From NCBI RefSeq assembly GCF_018373095.1, contig NZ_JAHAHT010000099.1:1-6530 (forward strand): DNA of 6,530 bases, in the 5' to 3' direction. Position numbers and translations under genes: made by a program. Below, in pieces: positions 1 to 6,491 of this stretch. Numbering within the stretch: position 1 is the first letter of the stretch; each line of letters begins with the position of its first letter. The notes under the pieces are model-generated. The model was not told where the DNA came from and did no database searches. It saw only the letters and a program-made list of their open reading frames with translations. The stretch is from Haemophilus parahaemolyticus (GTDB lineage Bacteria; Pseudomonadota; Gammaproteobacteria; Enterobacterales; Pasteurellaceae).

Positions 1-1
1 C

Positions 2-268
2 AATAACTTCTTAATGCAATTCCAAGCGGATATTTTAGATGTGAACGTAGAACGTCCAGTGGTGAAAGAAGTAACCGCACTTGGTGCCGCTTACCTTGCA
101 GGCCTTGCGGTTGGTTTCTGGAAAGATTTAGACGAGCTTCACGACAAAGCTCGCGTAGAACGTACCTTCACACCTGATAATGACGAAGAAAAACGTGAAC
201 GTCGTTATAAAGGTTGGAAAAAAGCCGTTAAACGCTCATTAGAATGGGCAAAAGAAGACGCGGAATAA
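2..268 (+). CDS. glpK: Glycerol kinase GlpK, C-terminal end (5' part lies outside the window)
   Basis: GlpK phosphorylates glycerol with ATP to sn-glycerol 3-phosphate in the cytoplasm, the entry step of glycerol catabolism. The window holds only the last 88 codons. The frame is open from base 2 (NNFLMQFQADILD...), so the ATG at 14 is internal, not a start. The segment GAAYLAGLAVGFW followed by the tail GWKKAVKRSLEW is the typical GlpK C-terminus, part of the second actin-like ATPase domain, and closely matches enterobacterial GlpK as I remember it. The stop is TAA at 266-268. In this species group glpK usually sits with glpF on the upstream side, which cannot be seen here. A strong hairpin about 100 bases downstream ends the transcript. 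The next gene, a restriction-modification gene, converges on it from the other strand, so the two are not co-transcribed. The identity is secure; only the missing N-terminal part is unknown. Confidence 0.96.
   Translation, partial: NNFLMQFQADILDVNVERPVVKEVTALGAAYLAGLAVGFWKDLDELHDKARVERTFTPDNDEEKRERRYKGWKKAVKRSLEWAKEDAE
74..82 (-). repeat. DNA uptake signal sequence inside glpK
   Basis: This is a perfect ACCGCACTT on the + strand, the reverse complement of the Haemophilus uptake core AAGTGCGGT. It lies in the coding sequence at the Thr-Ala-Leu codons. Such motifs are bound during natural transformation, and this is the expected form for the H. influenzae branch of Pasteurellaceae. Confidence 0.85.
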
Positions 269-291
269 TCAATCCTTCCTAGCCAATAATA

Positions 292-300
292 AAGTGCGGT
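292..300 (+). repeat. DNA uptake signal sequence downstream of glpK
   Basis: This is a perfect AAGTGCGGT followed by CAAAA, which fits the extended uptake consensus with an AT-rich flank. It stands alone: I see no inverted partner nearby, so it does not form a hairpin. The rest of the 269-483 gap holds the terminator at 366-406 and otherwise nothing I can assign. Confidence 0.88.
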
Positions 301-365
301 CAAAATCGCTTATGTTTTTCGGTATTATGTAGCACTTGCACAAGACCTAAACCGCAATAAAAATT

Positions 366-406
366 AAGATCTCCATTGCAATTTATATATCAATGGAGAT
401 CTTTTT
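366..406 (+). terminator. Rho-independent terminator of glpK, probably bidirectional
   Basis: A perfect 13-bp inverted repeat (AAGATCTCCATTG at 366-378 with CAATGGAGATCTT at 391-403) encloses a 12-base AT-rich loop. A T run at 402-406 follows on the + strand. It lies about 100 bases after the glpK stop. On the - strand the same stem is followed by TTAATTTTTATT, so it could also stop transcription from the restriction-modification gene, whose stop codon lies about 80 bases away. This is the expected arrangement for convergent genes. Confidence 0.9.
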
Positions 407-483
407 ATTATGGCAAAACCACACTATTATTATATTGCAATTACTATGGTTTTATTAATTATGCCAACTTGCAGGCGAATAAG

Positions 484-3400
484 TTACAGATATTTTGCCA
501 ATACCGCTGCTTTTTCTGCTGCGGCATTTGCCATTTTACCCTCAAGCATTGCGATTTTATTTTCCCACTCGTTAATTTGAGTAATGATGGTTTGTTGTTC
601 GGCGATATCAGGCACTACGAACGCAATATTTTCAATCGTGCTTAAATTTAATTCAATTTGACCGCTTGAACCATTTGCCATTTTTTCAATGGTTTTAAAA
701 CCAATGTTTGCCAAAGAATACAAGCCAAATTTAGGCAATAATTTTTCATTTGTTCTAAAAATCGTGATATGGCTATCTGCTACAAAATCACCATCTAAAT
801 CAAATAAAGTTACTCGCCCAGCTGTTCCGACACCTGTGGAGTTAATTAAAAGATCACCTTTTTGTAATTTACGTTCGTCCAGATTAACTTCCTCTGAAAG
901 ATAATAGCGTTCTTTAAACTCAAAGCTACTGTAACCTCTAGCTTGACCTGATTTAATCACTTGGACAGCTGAATTGCCGTATTTAGGAGATTTACCACGC
1001 TTAAGCAAAGAGCATAACTCATTGATTCTAAAGCGTTTCACCCCCGAAATTACTTCTAAATCATTAAATATCTTAGCAATTTTCCCACGATACTCTTCAA
1101 TTTTCATTCGGGTGTTTTCAAATTCGTGATCGATTTTTTCACATTCTGCAACGATTTGTTGTTGAATGGGTAAAGGCGGTTGTGGAATTTTTATTTCTTC
1201 ACGTAAGTATTTGCTATTCAAACTTTTACCAAAGGCTTTATTGCCGACATTTTCTAAATCAATCATTCTTCCGTTAAACAAATGAAATAGGTAATTATCC
1301 GAAACAACTTTTTTATCCATAGGAACTAATCCGGCAATCGCTTCATTAGTATATAAATCTGCTCCTGCGATTGCTGTTTTGCCAATACTGAGCTTAAAAC
1401 TCAGTAAAGTTGTACCTTTAGGTATCAACTTCACATTTGAATTTTTAATTGCGGCTTCAGTAATTTTCTCCTTAGTATCAGTGATAACTTTACCGTTCAT
1501 TTCACTAATAGAAACCCACAGATTTTCGCCTGTAAAATATTCGCCGCTGGCTCGTGAAGGTGTACCGCCAATCTTTACTTCACAAACCTCGCCTAATTTT
1601 ACCAATGGATATTTACTTTTGATTTCTTTGCGTTCTGTAATAGTTGTACGAATCACCTTATCAAACTCAGCACGTCCGAAATCGAGCATTTCAACCAACG
1701 GTAACGATTGGGCGAATTTCTGCAAATCTTCCGGAATTTGCACCGCACTTTTGCCGAAATTTTGGCGAATTAAGGCATTGAGCTTGTTGTCATCGCTTAA
1801 ATTATTCGGGTTAAACAACGGCGTTTGAATTTGATTAATACCTTTAAGCTGGCTTAAACCGTCTTCTTCATCGCTTGCTTGCGTGGTGAGATATTTGATG
1901 CCTTCATTTCCTTTAGCGCTACTCCATTCATAACCTAAAAAGGCTTTTTTCTCTTTGGTTTCTGATGGCATTTTCACCACCAACACATCTTGCTCGGCAG
2001 ATTTCGCCAGCATAAAATAATGCAGTTTTTCCGCCTCACATGCTTTGGCAAATTTTATCCATTCCGCATTTAAATCGGCATTTTTGCCGAATTTCTTTTT
2101 ATCAAATACTTTGCGGTATTCTTGGAAGACTTCCGCTGAAGCGATTTCAACAGGCATTTCTACTGCGGCGTTTAAAAAGGCTTTGTAATGTTCAAAATCA
2201 AAACCGCAATGTTGGCAATAGGCTTTGAGCAAATGCACGTCTTCAAATAAACCATCAAAGCCGAAATTACCTTTGTGCCATTGGGCGACACGGTTACGGT
2301 AATGTTGGCTTAGATCTAAATCTGTGGCTTTACGGCGTAAAAATAAGGTGGCAGTGTTGGTGCCAGTTTTGCCAAATGTCCCCGAACCGAATTCTGCAAT
2401 CGCGACTAAATCGAAATATTGTAAAATCACTTCGCGACATTTGATATAGATATTGCCATTGGTGAGTACGCTGGAAGGCAACACAATCACTGCAATACCA
2501 TCGGAATGCAACAACTGCTTGGCTTTTTCAATAAAGAAAGTTTCGATACTGTTGAAACTTTCTTCGTCACTCACGTTCGGATAAAGACTGAAACGGGCTT
2601 TGTCGTCTTCGCTTAACGTTGCTAAAAAACCTTTTACGCTATAAGGTGGATTGGCAACTAACAACGAAAATGTGCCGTCTTGAATTTGCTCGCTATGTGC
2701 TAACGCATCGGCATAGACAATATTCATTTCATCTTGCCCGTACATAAAGGCAGACACTTTCGCCACTTTGGAAAGGCGATATTCTTTTTCAATACCGTAG
2801 ATATTTTGGTAAAAACTCGCTGGATTTTGACCGCTCTTTAACAACGGTTTAATCTGCGTTGCGTATTCAGTGAGAAAATGCCCTGCACCACAGGCATAAT
2901 CAATCACTTTCGGCGGTTTTTCGCTGTTAAGCAAATTCGTCAATGGCAAACTGGAAATGAGGAATTTCACAATCGGCATTGGCGTGAAAAATTGCCCTTC
3001 CGATTGTTTCACGCCTTGATCTAAAAAGCCTTCAAATAAATCGCCTAAGAATTGATGTTGTTCATCTTCATTTTTGAGGCGAATATCTTGCAACATTTGC
3101 ACAATTTCTTTCAAAATCACTGCATTTTGGAAAAACAACTTTTCATTGTGGACATCTAAAAAAGCAAATGGATTGTTAGAATAAAATTTCAGCTTTTTAA
3201 ACATTTCCAATACCACCTCTTTGGTGGCATCGGGATCATTTTTGAACAATTTAAACGCACTACTTACATCGTTTTCACTGATGTAAGTCACTTCTTCGCG
3301 TAAAAATTCATACATACCGATTTGATAAAGCTGTTGCAAGCGATCTTGTAGGTCATAATGATTATCCGAAGCCGCCCCTTTCCAATACACTTTTAAGGCA

Positions 3401-4269
3401 TCGGCATTATGTTTTTCGTCCACCACTTTACAGAGAAACAAATTCACCAATTTATCAAAGGCATTTTCACGAGCGGAAACATTGTGAGCCCGCATAATGG
3501 TAGCAAATTGATGATATTTCTTTTGAATAGTGTCACTATCCACACTTTTTAAATCTCTGATATTATAAGGGCGATTGCCGATGTGAAAGGCTTCCGATTC
3601 AAATAGATTGTGCGTGATAAAGTCTTGCTGATAAGTATCACTCCATACTTTGAAAAAGTCCGTTTTACCGCCGCCGTTTGCTCGTACTTGTTCAAAGCTC
3701 AATAACTTGGCATTATCTTTCAAATAATCTTGGTTATCGCTCATTGAAATTAAGTGATAAGTCGGTTCAATTTTGTCATTGTGAAAATCCGAAGCGTACA
3801 AACATAGCCAGCGAGCTTTACCATTGTTGGTGTAGTAGCTAAACAGTTGACCGCCGTCTTTTTGCATTTTCGCCCACGCACGGGAAAATTCCTTGCTTTT
3901 GCCATCATCTGCGGTTTTACATTCGATCAATAAATACGGATTTTTATCATTATCCTGCACGATAATATCGGCAAATCCGCCAGTCATACCGTGTCCACCG
4001 TACAAGCCTTTTTCCAAAATAATGTGTTCTGGCTTGTAACCGGCTGCCAATAAATTATGTACGCATTCAAACACAACAAAATTTTCAGGTTGAGAAAAGT
4101 TTTTGGTAGTATCGCGGTCGGCTTGCAATTCTTTTGGATAAATGAGCTTTTCTGCTGCAATGTCAACTTTGAGTTCAGCACCCGATTCAAACTTTTTACT
4201 GTAAATGTTCTTCTGCTCGGTAAAGCCAAGGGATTGAAGTAAGTACGGAAAGGATTGTTTGGTGATCAT
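484..4269 (-). CDS. Single-chain restriction-modification enzyme (nuclease + N6-adenine methyltransferase + HsdS-like specificity domain; Type IIG/IIB class)
   Basis: This 1261-residue protein joins all three restriction-modification activities in one chain. Residues 1-160 look like an HsdR N-terminal-type nuclease, with a PD-(D/E)XK-like core D101...E116-C-K118. Residues about 250-430 form the helical HsdM-like region ending in GQFFTP (425-430). Residues 430-640 hold the methyltransferase: motif I DYACGAGHF (457-465), a variant of the usual DPACGSG, and the catalytic motif NPPY (540-543) typical of N6-adenine enzymes. From about 888 come two HsdS-like target recognition domains, TRD1 at about 888-1040 and TRD2 at about 1078-1225. 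Each ends in a conserved P-x-QQ helix start (LPIQQQIV, IAEQQTII) followed by a spacer helix. Two TRDs predict a split recognition site. Domain order resembles AloI-type Type IIB enzymes, which cut on both sides of the site; this is inference. No frameshift or simple repeat tract is visible. The chosen ATG has no clear Shine-Dalgarno sequence; the 20 bases before it are nearly all A and T. Confidence 0.88.
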   Translation of the reverse strand: MITKQSFPYLLQSLGFTEQKNIYSKKFESGAELKVDIAAEKLIYPKELQADRDTTKNFSQPENFVVFECVHNLLAAGYKPEHIILEKGLYGGHGMTGGFADIIVQDNDKNPYLLIECKTADDGKSKEFSRAWAKMQKDGGQLFSYYTNNGKARWLCLYASDFHNDKIEPTYHLISMSDNQDYLKDNAKLLSFEQVRANGGGKTDFFKVWSDTYQQDFITHNLFESEAFHIGNRPYNIRDLKSVDSDTIQKKYHQFATIMRAHNVSARENAFDKLVNLFLCKVVDEKHNADALKVYWKGAASDNHYDLQDRLQQLYQIGMYEFLREEVTYISENDVSSAFKLFKNDPDATKEVVLEMFKKLKFYSNNPFAFLDVHNEKLFFQNAVILKEIVQMLQDIRLKNEDEQHQFLGDLFEGFLDQGVKQSEGQFFTPMPIVKFLISSLPLTNLLNSEKPPKVIDYACGAGHFLTEYATQIKPLLKSGQNPASFYQNIYGIEKEYRLSKVAKVSAFMYGQDEMNIVYADALAHSEQIQDGTFSLLVANPPYSVKGFLATLSEDDKARFSLYPNVSDEESFNSIETFFIEKAKQLLHSDGIAVIVLPSSVLTNGNIYIKCREVILQYFDLVAIAEFGSGTFGKTGTNTATLFLRRKATDLDLSQHYRNRVAQWHKGNFGFDGLFEDVHLLKAYCQHCGFDFEHYKAFLNAAVEMPVEIASAEVFQEYRKVFDKKKFGKNADLNAEWIKFAKACEAEKLHYFMLAKSAEQDVLVVKMPSETKEKKAFLGYEWSSAKGNEGIKYLTTQASDEEDGLSQLKGINQIQTPLFNPNNLSDDNKLNALIRQNFGKSAVQIPEDLQKFAQSLPLVEMLDFGRAEFDKVIRTTITERKEIKSKYPLVKLGEVCEVKIGGTPSRASGEYFTGENLWVSISEMNGKVITDTKEKITEAAIKNSNVKLIPKGTTLLSFKLSIGKTAIAGADLYTNEAIAGLVPMDKKVVSDNYLFHLFNGRMIDLENVGNKAFGKSLNSKYLREEIKIPQPPLPIQQQIVAECEKIDHEFENTRMKIEEYRGKIAKIFNDLEVISGVKRFRINELCSLLKRGKSPKYGNSAVQVIKSGQARGYSSFEFKERYYLSEEVNLDERKLQKGDLLINSTGVGTAGRVTLFDLDGDFVADSHITIFRTNEKLLPKFGLYSLANIGFKTIEKMANGSSGQIELNLSTIENIAFVVPDIAEQQTIITQINEWENKIAMLEGKMANAAAEKAAVLAKYL
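1742..1750 (-). repeat. DNA uptake signal sequence inside the restriction-modification gene
   Basis: This is a perfect ACCGCACTT on the + strand, within the linker between the methyltransferase and first recognition domain. On the - strand it encodes the KSAV stretch near residue 840. An uptake signal inside an accessory gene suggests the gene has been in Haemophilus long enough to acquire one, or came from a related donor. Confidence 0.85.
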
Positions 4270-4406
4270 AAAATATATTCAAATAGAGGAAATTAATTAA
4301 CGAGAATTTTAACAAAGAAAGCTAAAAAATTCTTGATATTTTCGCCTATTTACGGGCAGTATTAACATATTCGGATAAAATGAAAGATGTTATAAAGGAG
4401 AAGGCA

Positions 4407-4560
4407 ATGGCAGATCCGCATATTCAATTTGTTTTAATTGCCAGTAAACTTGCTTACGGCTGACGAGCAATTAAGCCCGTTTGATAGAAGTCATTGAGCT
4501 GCTTACGTACAGAATCAAGGTGCTTTTCTGATGGGGTATTGTGGTTTTATTCAACAGTAA
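4407..4560 (+). pseudogene. Relic of a short + strand gene, unrecognised
   Basis: An ATG at 4407 has an excellent ribosome binding site (AAAGGAG at 4394-4400, six bases upstream). The frame then runs only 18 codons (MADPHIQFVLIASKLAYG) to TGA at 4461-4463. A +1 shift near 4445-4455 opens a second protein-like frame (LLTADEQLSPFDRSH). It meets one TGA and then continues as AAYVQNQGAFLMGYCGF... to TAA at 4558-4560, nineteen bases before a strong terminator. A start signal, a body and a terminator in line suggest a small gene broken by one frameshift and one stop. I do not recognise the product. A competing reading is on the opposite strand: 4454-4546 is an open frame of 30 codons containing SEKHLDSVRKQLNDFYQTG, which also looks like coding sequence. 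The stretch could therefore be the 3' end of a lost - strand gene. I see no convincing promoter in 4270-4406. Confidence 0.35.
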
Positions 4561-4578
4561 AAATTTAGGGGCTGAAGT

Positions 4579-4618
4579 AAAATACCTTTACCTGTATAAA
4601 TGGGTAAAGGTATTTTTT
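4579..4618 (+). terminator. Strong hairpin terminator, probably bidirectional
   Basis: A perfect 14-bp inverted repeat (AAAATACCTTTACC at 4579-4592, GGTAAAGGTATTTT at 4603-4616) has a 10-base loop and a T run to 4618. On the + strand it would end transcription of the relic at 4407-4560. On the - strand the stem ends in TTTT and lies about 90 bases beyond the stop of the Imm49-like gene, so it may also end the immunity transcript and shield the restriction-modification gene from read-through. Confidence 0.88.
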
Positions 4619-4676
4619 ATGCTGTTAAGATTGAATTTGGGTTTTGTGCAATTGCTACATAATATCGATGTTTTTG

Positions 4677-4685
4677 ACCGCACTT
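4677..4685 (-). repeat. DNA uptake signal sequence at the 3' side of the Imm49-like gene
   Basis: This is a perfect ACCGCACTT on the + strand, 17 bases beyond the stop codon of the Imm49-like gene. Read on the - strand it is TAAAAGTGCGGTCAAAAA, the same orientation and nearly the same spacing as the signal after the CdiI-like gene. Unlike that one it has no inverted partner, so it forms no hairpin. Confidence 0.86.
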
Positions 4686-4702
4686 TTATTATCATTCCCG
4701 AC

Positions 4703-5647
4703 TTATCTACCAAATAATGAAGCCCAAAATCCTTTTTTATTTTCAACTTTCTTTTGCTTCGTTTCTTCCATTCTTTGTTTGACATAATTTACCCAAACTT
4801 GATGGGGCGCATCAAAATCAAATAATTTCATAAAATCATAAGGAATTTTATATTCTGATAATGGATTTATATCAATCAATTCTTTGGGCGCTATAGGGCT
4901 ATCAATATCCAAATCAAAACCGTGGATTGCTGCGATTTTGGCATACATTAAAACTTGCGGTTGCAAGTAAAAATCAAAATGTAAAAGTGTGTCTTTGGCT
5001 GCTCGTTTCGCAAACTTAAGTTCGAGTAATTTATCTAAAGCCTCTTGCATTCCTTTTATATTTTTATCTGCTAGTGCCACATAAAATTCATGATTGGGAA
5101 TGCGCTTTAAATCACTACGGGCTTTTTTCTCATCATTTAAGAACGTGAGTGAGCGTTCTTTTAATAATTGCCAATCTCCACTTAATGCCAATAAAGTGTT
5201 CGCATTAAAAAAAGGTCTGGTATCAGTTCGTTTATAGGGGACTGAAATATCCACAATTTCATCACGATGTTTAATCAGATAATCAATCAACTTTTGATTA
5301 TCTGAAAGTAAACTCATAAAAAAGAAATTTGTATTAATCCCGTTGTATGCCCATTGAAAATCATATTTAGACAGAATCCCCAAGAAACCAGCAATAGAAG
5401 CATTTTCTTTAAATCCTGAAATATTATTTTCTAATAAATACTTAGAGGCTAATGCACGATGGAAATCATTTAAATAATGAATTAAAGAAAAAACATTACC
5501 TGTAAAATTATCTATAGGAGCTAACGTTGAAAATAATTCTTTATGATTAAATTCAGTATATTCATCTACTCTAGCCAGAGTAAAATTCTTTGCTTCATCA
5601 TAGCTTTTAGCAATCTCACTACCTAAAAATACCTTATATCTTTCCAT
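4703..5647 (-). CDS. Probable Imm49-family immunity protein
   Basis: This 314-residue protein is soluble and largely helical by appearance, with no signal peptide or membrane segment. I assign it tentatively to the Imm49 family of polymorphic-toxin immunity proteins from its overall look: a central GDW (157-159) in a helical repeat-like region, then the segment LQPQVLMYAKIAAIHGFDLDIDS (228-250) followed by PYDFM near 269. Imm49 proteins protect a cell against a toxin delivered by neighbours, usually by binding the C-terminal toxic domain in the cytoplasm. Context supports this: a short open frame resembling a toxin C-terminus stops 17 bases before the ATG, and another immunity-type gene lies just upstream. 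The start has AGGTG at 5653-5657, five bases before ATG. The tail (299-314) is lysine-rich and ends in GFWASLFGR. The target toxin is not identifiable here. If the family call is wrong, it is an unassigned helical protein. Confidence 0.6.
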   Translation of the reverse strand: MERYKVFLGSEIAKSYDEAKNFTLARVDEYTEFNHKELFSTLAPIDNFTGNVFSLIHYLNDFHRALASKYLLENNISGFKENASIAGFLGILSKYDFQWAYNGINTNFFFMSLLSDNQKLIDYLIKHRDEIVDISVPYKRTDTRPFFNANTLLALSGDWQLLKERSLTFLNDEKKARSDLKRIPNHEFYVALADKNIKGMQEALDKLLELKFAKRAAKDTLLHFDFYLQPQVLMYAKIAAIHGFDLDIDSPIAPKELIDINPLSEYKIPYDFMKLFDFDAPHQVWVNYVKQRMEETKQKKVENKKGFWASLFGR

Positions 5648-5664
5648 ATTTACACCTATTACGA

Positions 5665-5760
5665 TTAATTCTTATTAGGAATTCTAACTGGTAATAACAC
5701 AACCTTACCATTTGATTTATCCACACCTGCTATAATAGTTGATTCACTTAACATAAGCAT
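5665..5760 (-). pseudogene. Probable C-terminal stub of a toxin domain, upstream of the Imm49-like gene
   Basis: On the - strand a frame open from 5799 ends at TAA (5665-5667), 17 bases before the Imm49-like start. Its last 31 codons begin MLMLSESTIIAGVDKS and end VVLLPVRIPNKN. It reads like the end of a folded domain, with alternating hydrophobic strands and an asparagine/lysine tail. It has no Shine-Dalgarno sequence at its ATG and is cut off on the upstream side by the uptake-signal hairpin, so it is unlikely to be made by itself. Orphan modules of CDI and polymorphic toxin loci often keep such toxin ends joined to their immunity genes. By that logic this is what is left of the toxin neutralised by the Imm49-like protein. 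That is inference from position. A chance open frame of this length cannot be excluded. Confidence 0.45.
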
Positions 5761-5786
5761 CGTTGAAAATACAAAAGTGCGGTCAG
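5741..5786 (-). repeat. Module-boundary repeat, copy A
   Basis: On the - strand this 46-base stretch starts at the uptake signal (TGACCGCACTTTTGT) and continues through an ATG into the toxin stub. It aligns with 6485-6528 at 35 of 44 positions with one 2-base gap. About a dozen of the matches are the uptake motif itself; the rest, including GATG, TTAT and TAAGT, extend beyond it. It marks the upstream border of the Imm49-like module. Confidence 0.5.
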
Positions 5787-5828
5787 TTTTTGAGAGGTTT
5801 TAAAACTCTTTAAAATTGACCGCACTTT
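5774..5828 (-). terminator. Terminator of the CdiI-like gene made from an inverted pair of uptake signals
   Basis: Two perfect uptake cores face each other: AAGTGCGGT at 5775-5783 (+) and ACCGCACTT at 5819-5827. They form a 17-bp stem (5774-5790 with 5812-5828), interrupted by one A:C mismatch in the - strand transcript (G:U on the + strand). A nearly self-complementary AGAGGTTTTAAAACTCT lies inside. On the - strand the stem starts 20 bases after the CdiI-like stop and is followed by TTTTGTATTTT. Inverted uptake-signal pairs acting as terminators are well known in Haemophilus. It separates the two immunity transcripts, so the Imm49-like gene probably needs its own promoter. Confidence 0.85.
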
Positions 5829-5848
5829 ACATTTTTGAGGAAAATATA

Positions 5849-6352
5849 TTACCGATAAATACTCGTACAGTACGTCAGGGCTTCTCTTACAGCTTTTCCT
5901 AATTCTTCATCTGAAATATTCTTGTCATATTTAAATTCTAATGGTGAATTGTCAGGAAGTGAAATCCCTGTACTTCCATCTAAAGAATCTTGATGAAGAG
6001 GCGAAATAGTTATATATAAATCATCCTGTTCTAAAGATAAAAAAGACATATCCTTATAGATAGATTTTTTATTTTTGTATCCATAGCGTTTTTTCATCTC
6101 CTCTTCGAGATTTTTTTGTAATCCTTTCATTTTTTCAGAATTAAAAATAGCCTGAAATTCCTGGAGGGATACTTCTCTGCTTTCATCAAGTTTTTCTTTA
6201 ACCAACTTGCCAAAGTATGAATCTGTAATATCCACTTTATTAAAAACAAAATCTTGATCTGGATCTGTCATTCCAATCATCCCTATAATAATAGAGGCAA
6301 CCAATAAGAAATCTTTATTAATTCTAACAAAAGCTGCTTTAGGTTTGTTCAT
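5849..6352 (-). CDS. cdiI: CdiI-family (DUF1436-like) contact-dependent inhibition immunity protein
   Basis: This 167-residue protein resembles the CdiI/DUF1436 family of immunity proteins, which bind and block the C-terminal toxin of a CdiA protein delivered by a neighbouring cell. The family-like features are in the second half: K-R-YGYK-x-K (88-96), LYITISPLHQDSLDG (112-126) and the closing DEELGKAVREALTYC (148-162), a strand-strand-helix end I recognise from this family. The length is usual for it. Residues 14-28 (DFLLVASIIIGMIGM) are strongly hydrophobic but the family is cytoplasmic, so I read them as a buried strand, not a membrane anchor. The ATG is preceded by AAGGT about eight bases upstream and lies one base after the stop of a toxin-like frame, a spacing typical of toxin/immunity pairs. 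An inverted uptake-signal hairpin ends the gene. Which toxin it blocks is unknown. A T6SS or MafB-type system could use the same immunity family. Confidence 0.72.
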   Translation of the reverse strand: MNKPKAAFVRINKDFLLVASIIIGMIGMTDPDQDFVFNKVDITDSYFGKLVKEKLDESREVSLQEFQAIFNSEKMKGLQKNLEEEMKKRYGYKNKKSIYKDMSFLSLEQDDLYITISPLHQDSLDGSTGISLPDNSPLEFKYDKNISDEELGKAVREALTYCTSIYR

Positions 6353-6353
6353 A

Positions 6354-6491
6354 TCAATTTACCTTATTAATAATATTAGCTCCTTTCGATCTAGTATACA
6401 TTAAACAATTACCTAATTTACCACTTTGACCTGTTATGCTATCTATAGTGATATTTCTACAGAAAAGTGAATGTGAAATTATAAGGTTTAC
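6354..6491 (-). pseudogene. Probable C-terminal stub of a CdiA-type toxin, directly upstream of cdiI
   Basis: On the - strand a frame of 45 codons is open from 6491 to TGA at 6354-6356, one base before the cdiI ATG. It contains RNITIDSITGQSGKLGN and ends RSKGANIINKVN. A stop (TAA at 6492-6494) closes the frame upstream, so the toxin domain is not intact here unless a frameshift joins it to another frame; the region to the right lies outside the window. A Gly/Ser turn, an aromatic-basic segment and the one-base spacing to an immunity gene fit the end of a CdiA-CT or similar toxin. I do not recognise the toxin class. It could also be a short chance frame, but together with the similar frame before the Imm49-like gene this is less likely. 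Confidence 0.5.

Noticed and set aside
410..580. A + strand frame from the ATG at 410 with a hydrophobic start (MAKPHYYYIAITMVLLIMP), signal-peptide-like
   Set aside because: It begins just after the terminator T run, has no properly spaced ribosome binding site, and runs into the 3' end of the opposite gene. The hydrophobicity comes from AT-rich DNA.
376..2228. Several + strand open frames of 60 to 150 codons lying opposite the restriction-modification gene
   Set aside because: They are antisense to a clearly coding gene with conserved motifs, have cysteine/phenylalanine-rich or low-complexity composition, and resemble no family.
484..4269. Phase variation of the restriction-modification gene through simple sequence repeats, common in Haemophilus
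   Set aside because: I found no tetra- or pentanucleotide repeat tract or long homopolymer in or before the gene, and no inverted duplicate of the recognition domains in the window.
4490..4560. The in-frame TGA in the relic as a selenocysteine codon
   Set aside because: A frameshift is needed as well, the flanking residues match no selenoprotein, and I see no convincing SECIS-like hairpin after the TGA. Decay is simpler.
4588..4785. A - strand frame of 65 codons overlapping the end of the Imm49-like gene
   Set aside because: It is a shifted frame of the Imm49-like 3' end and runs through the terminator hairpin, with no sign of its own start.
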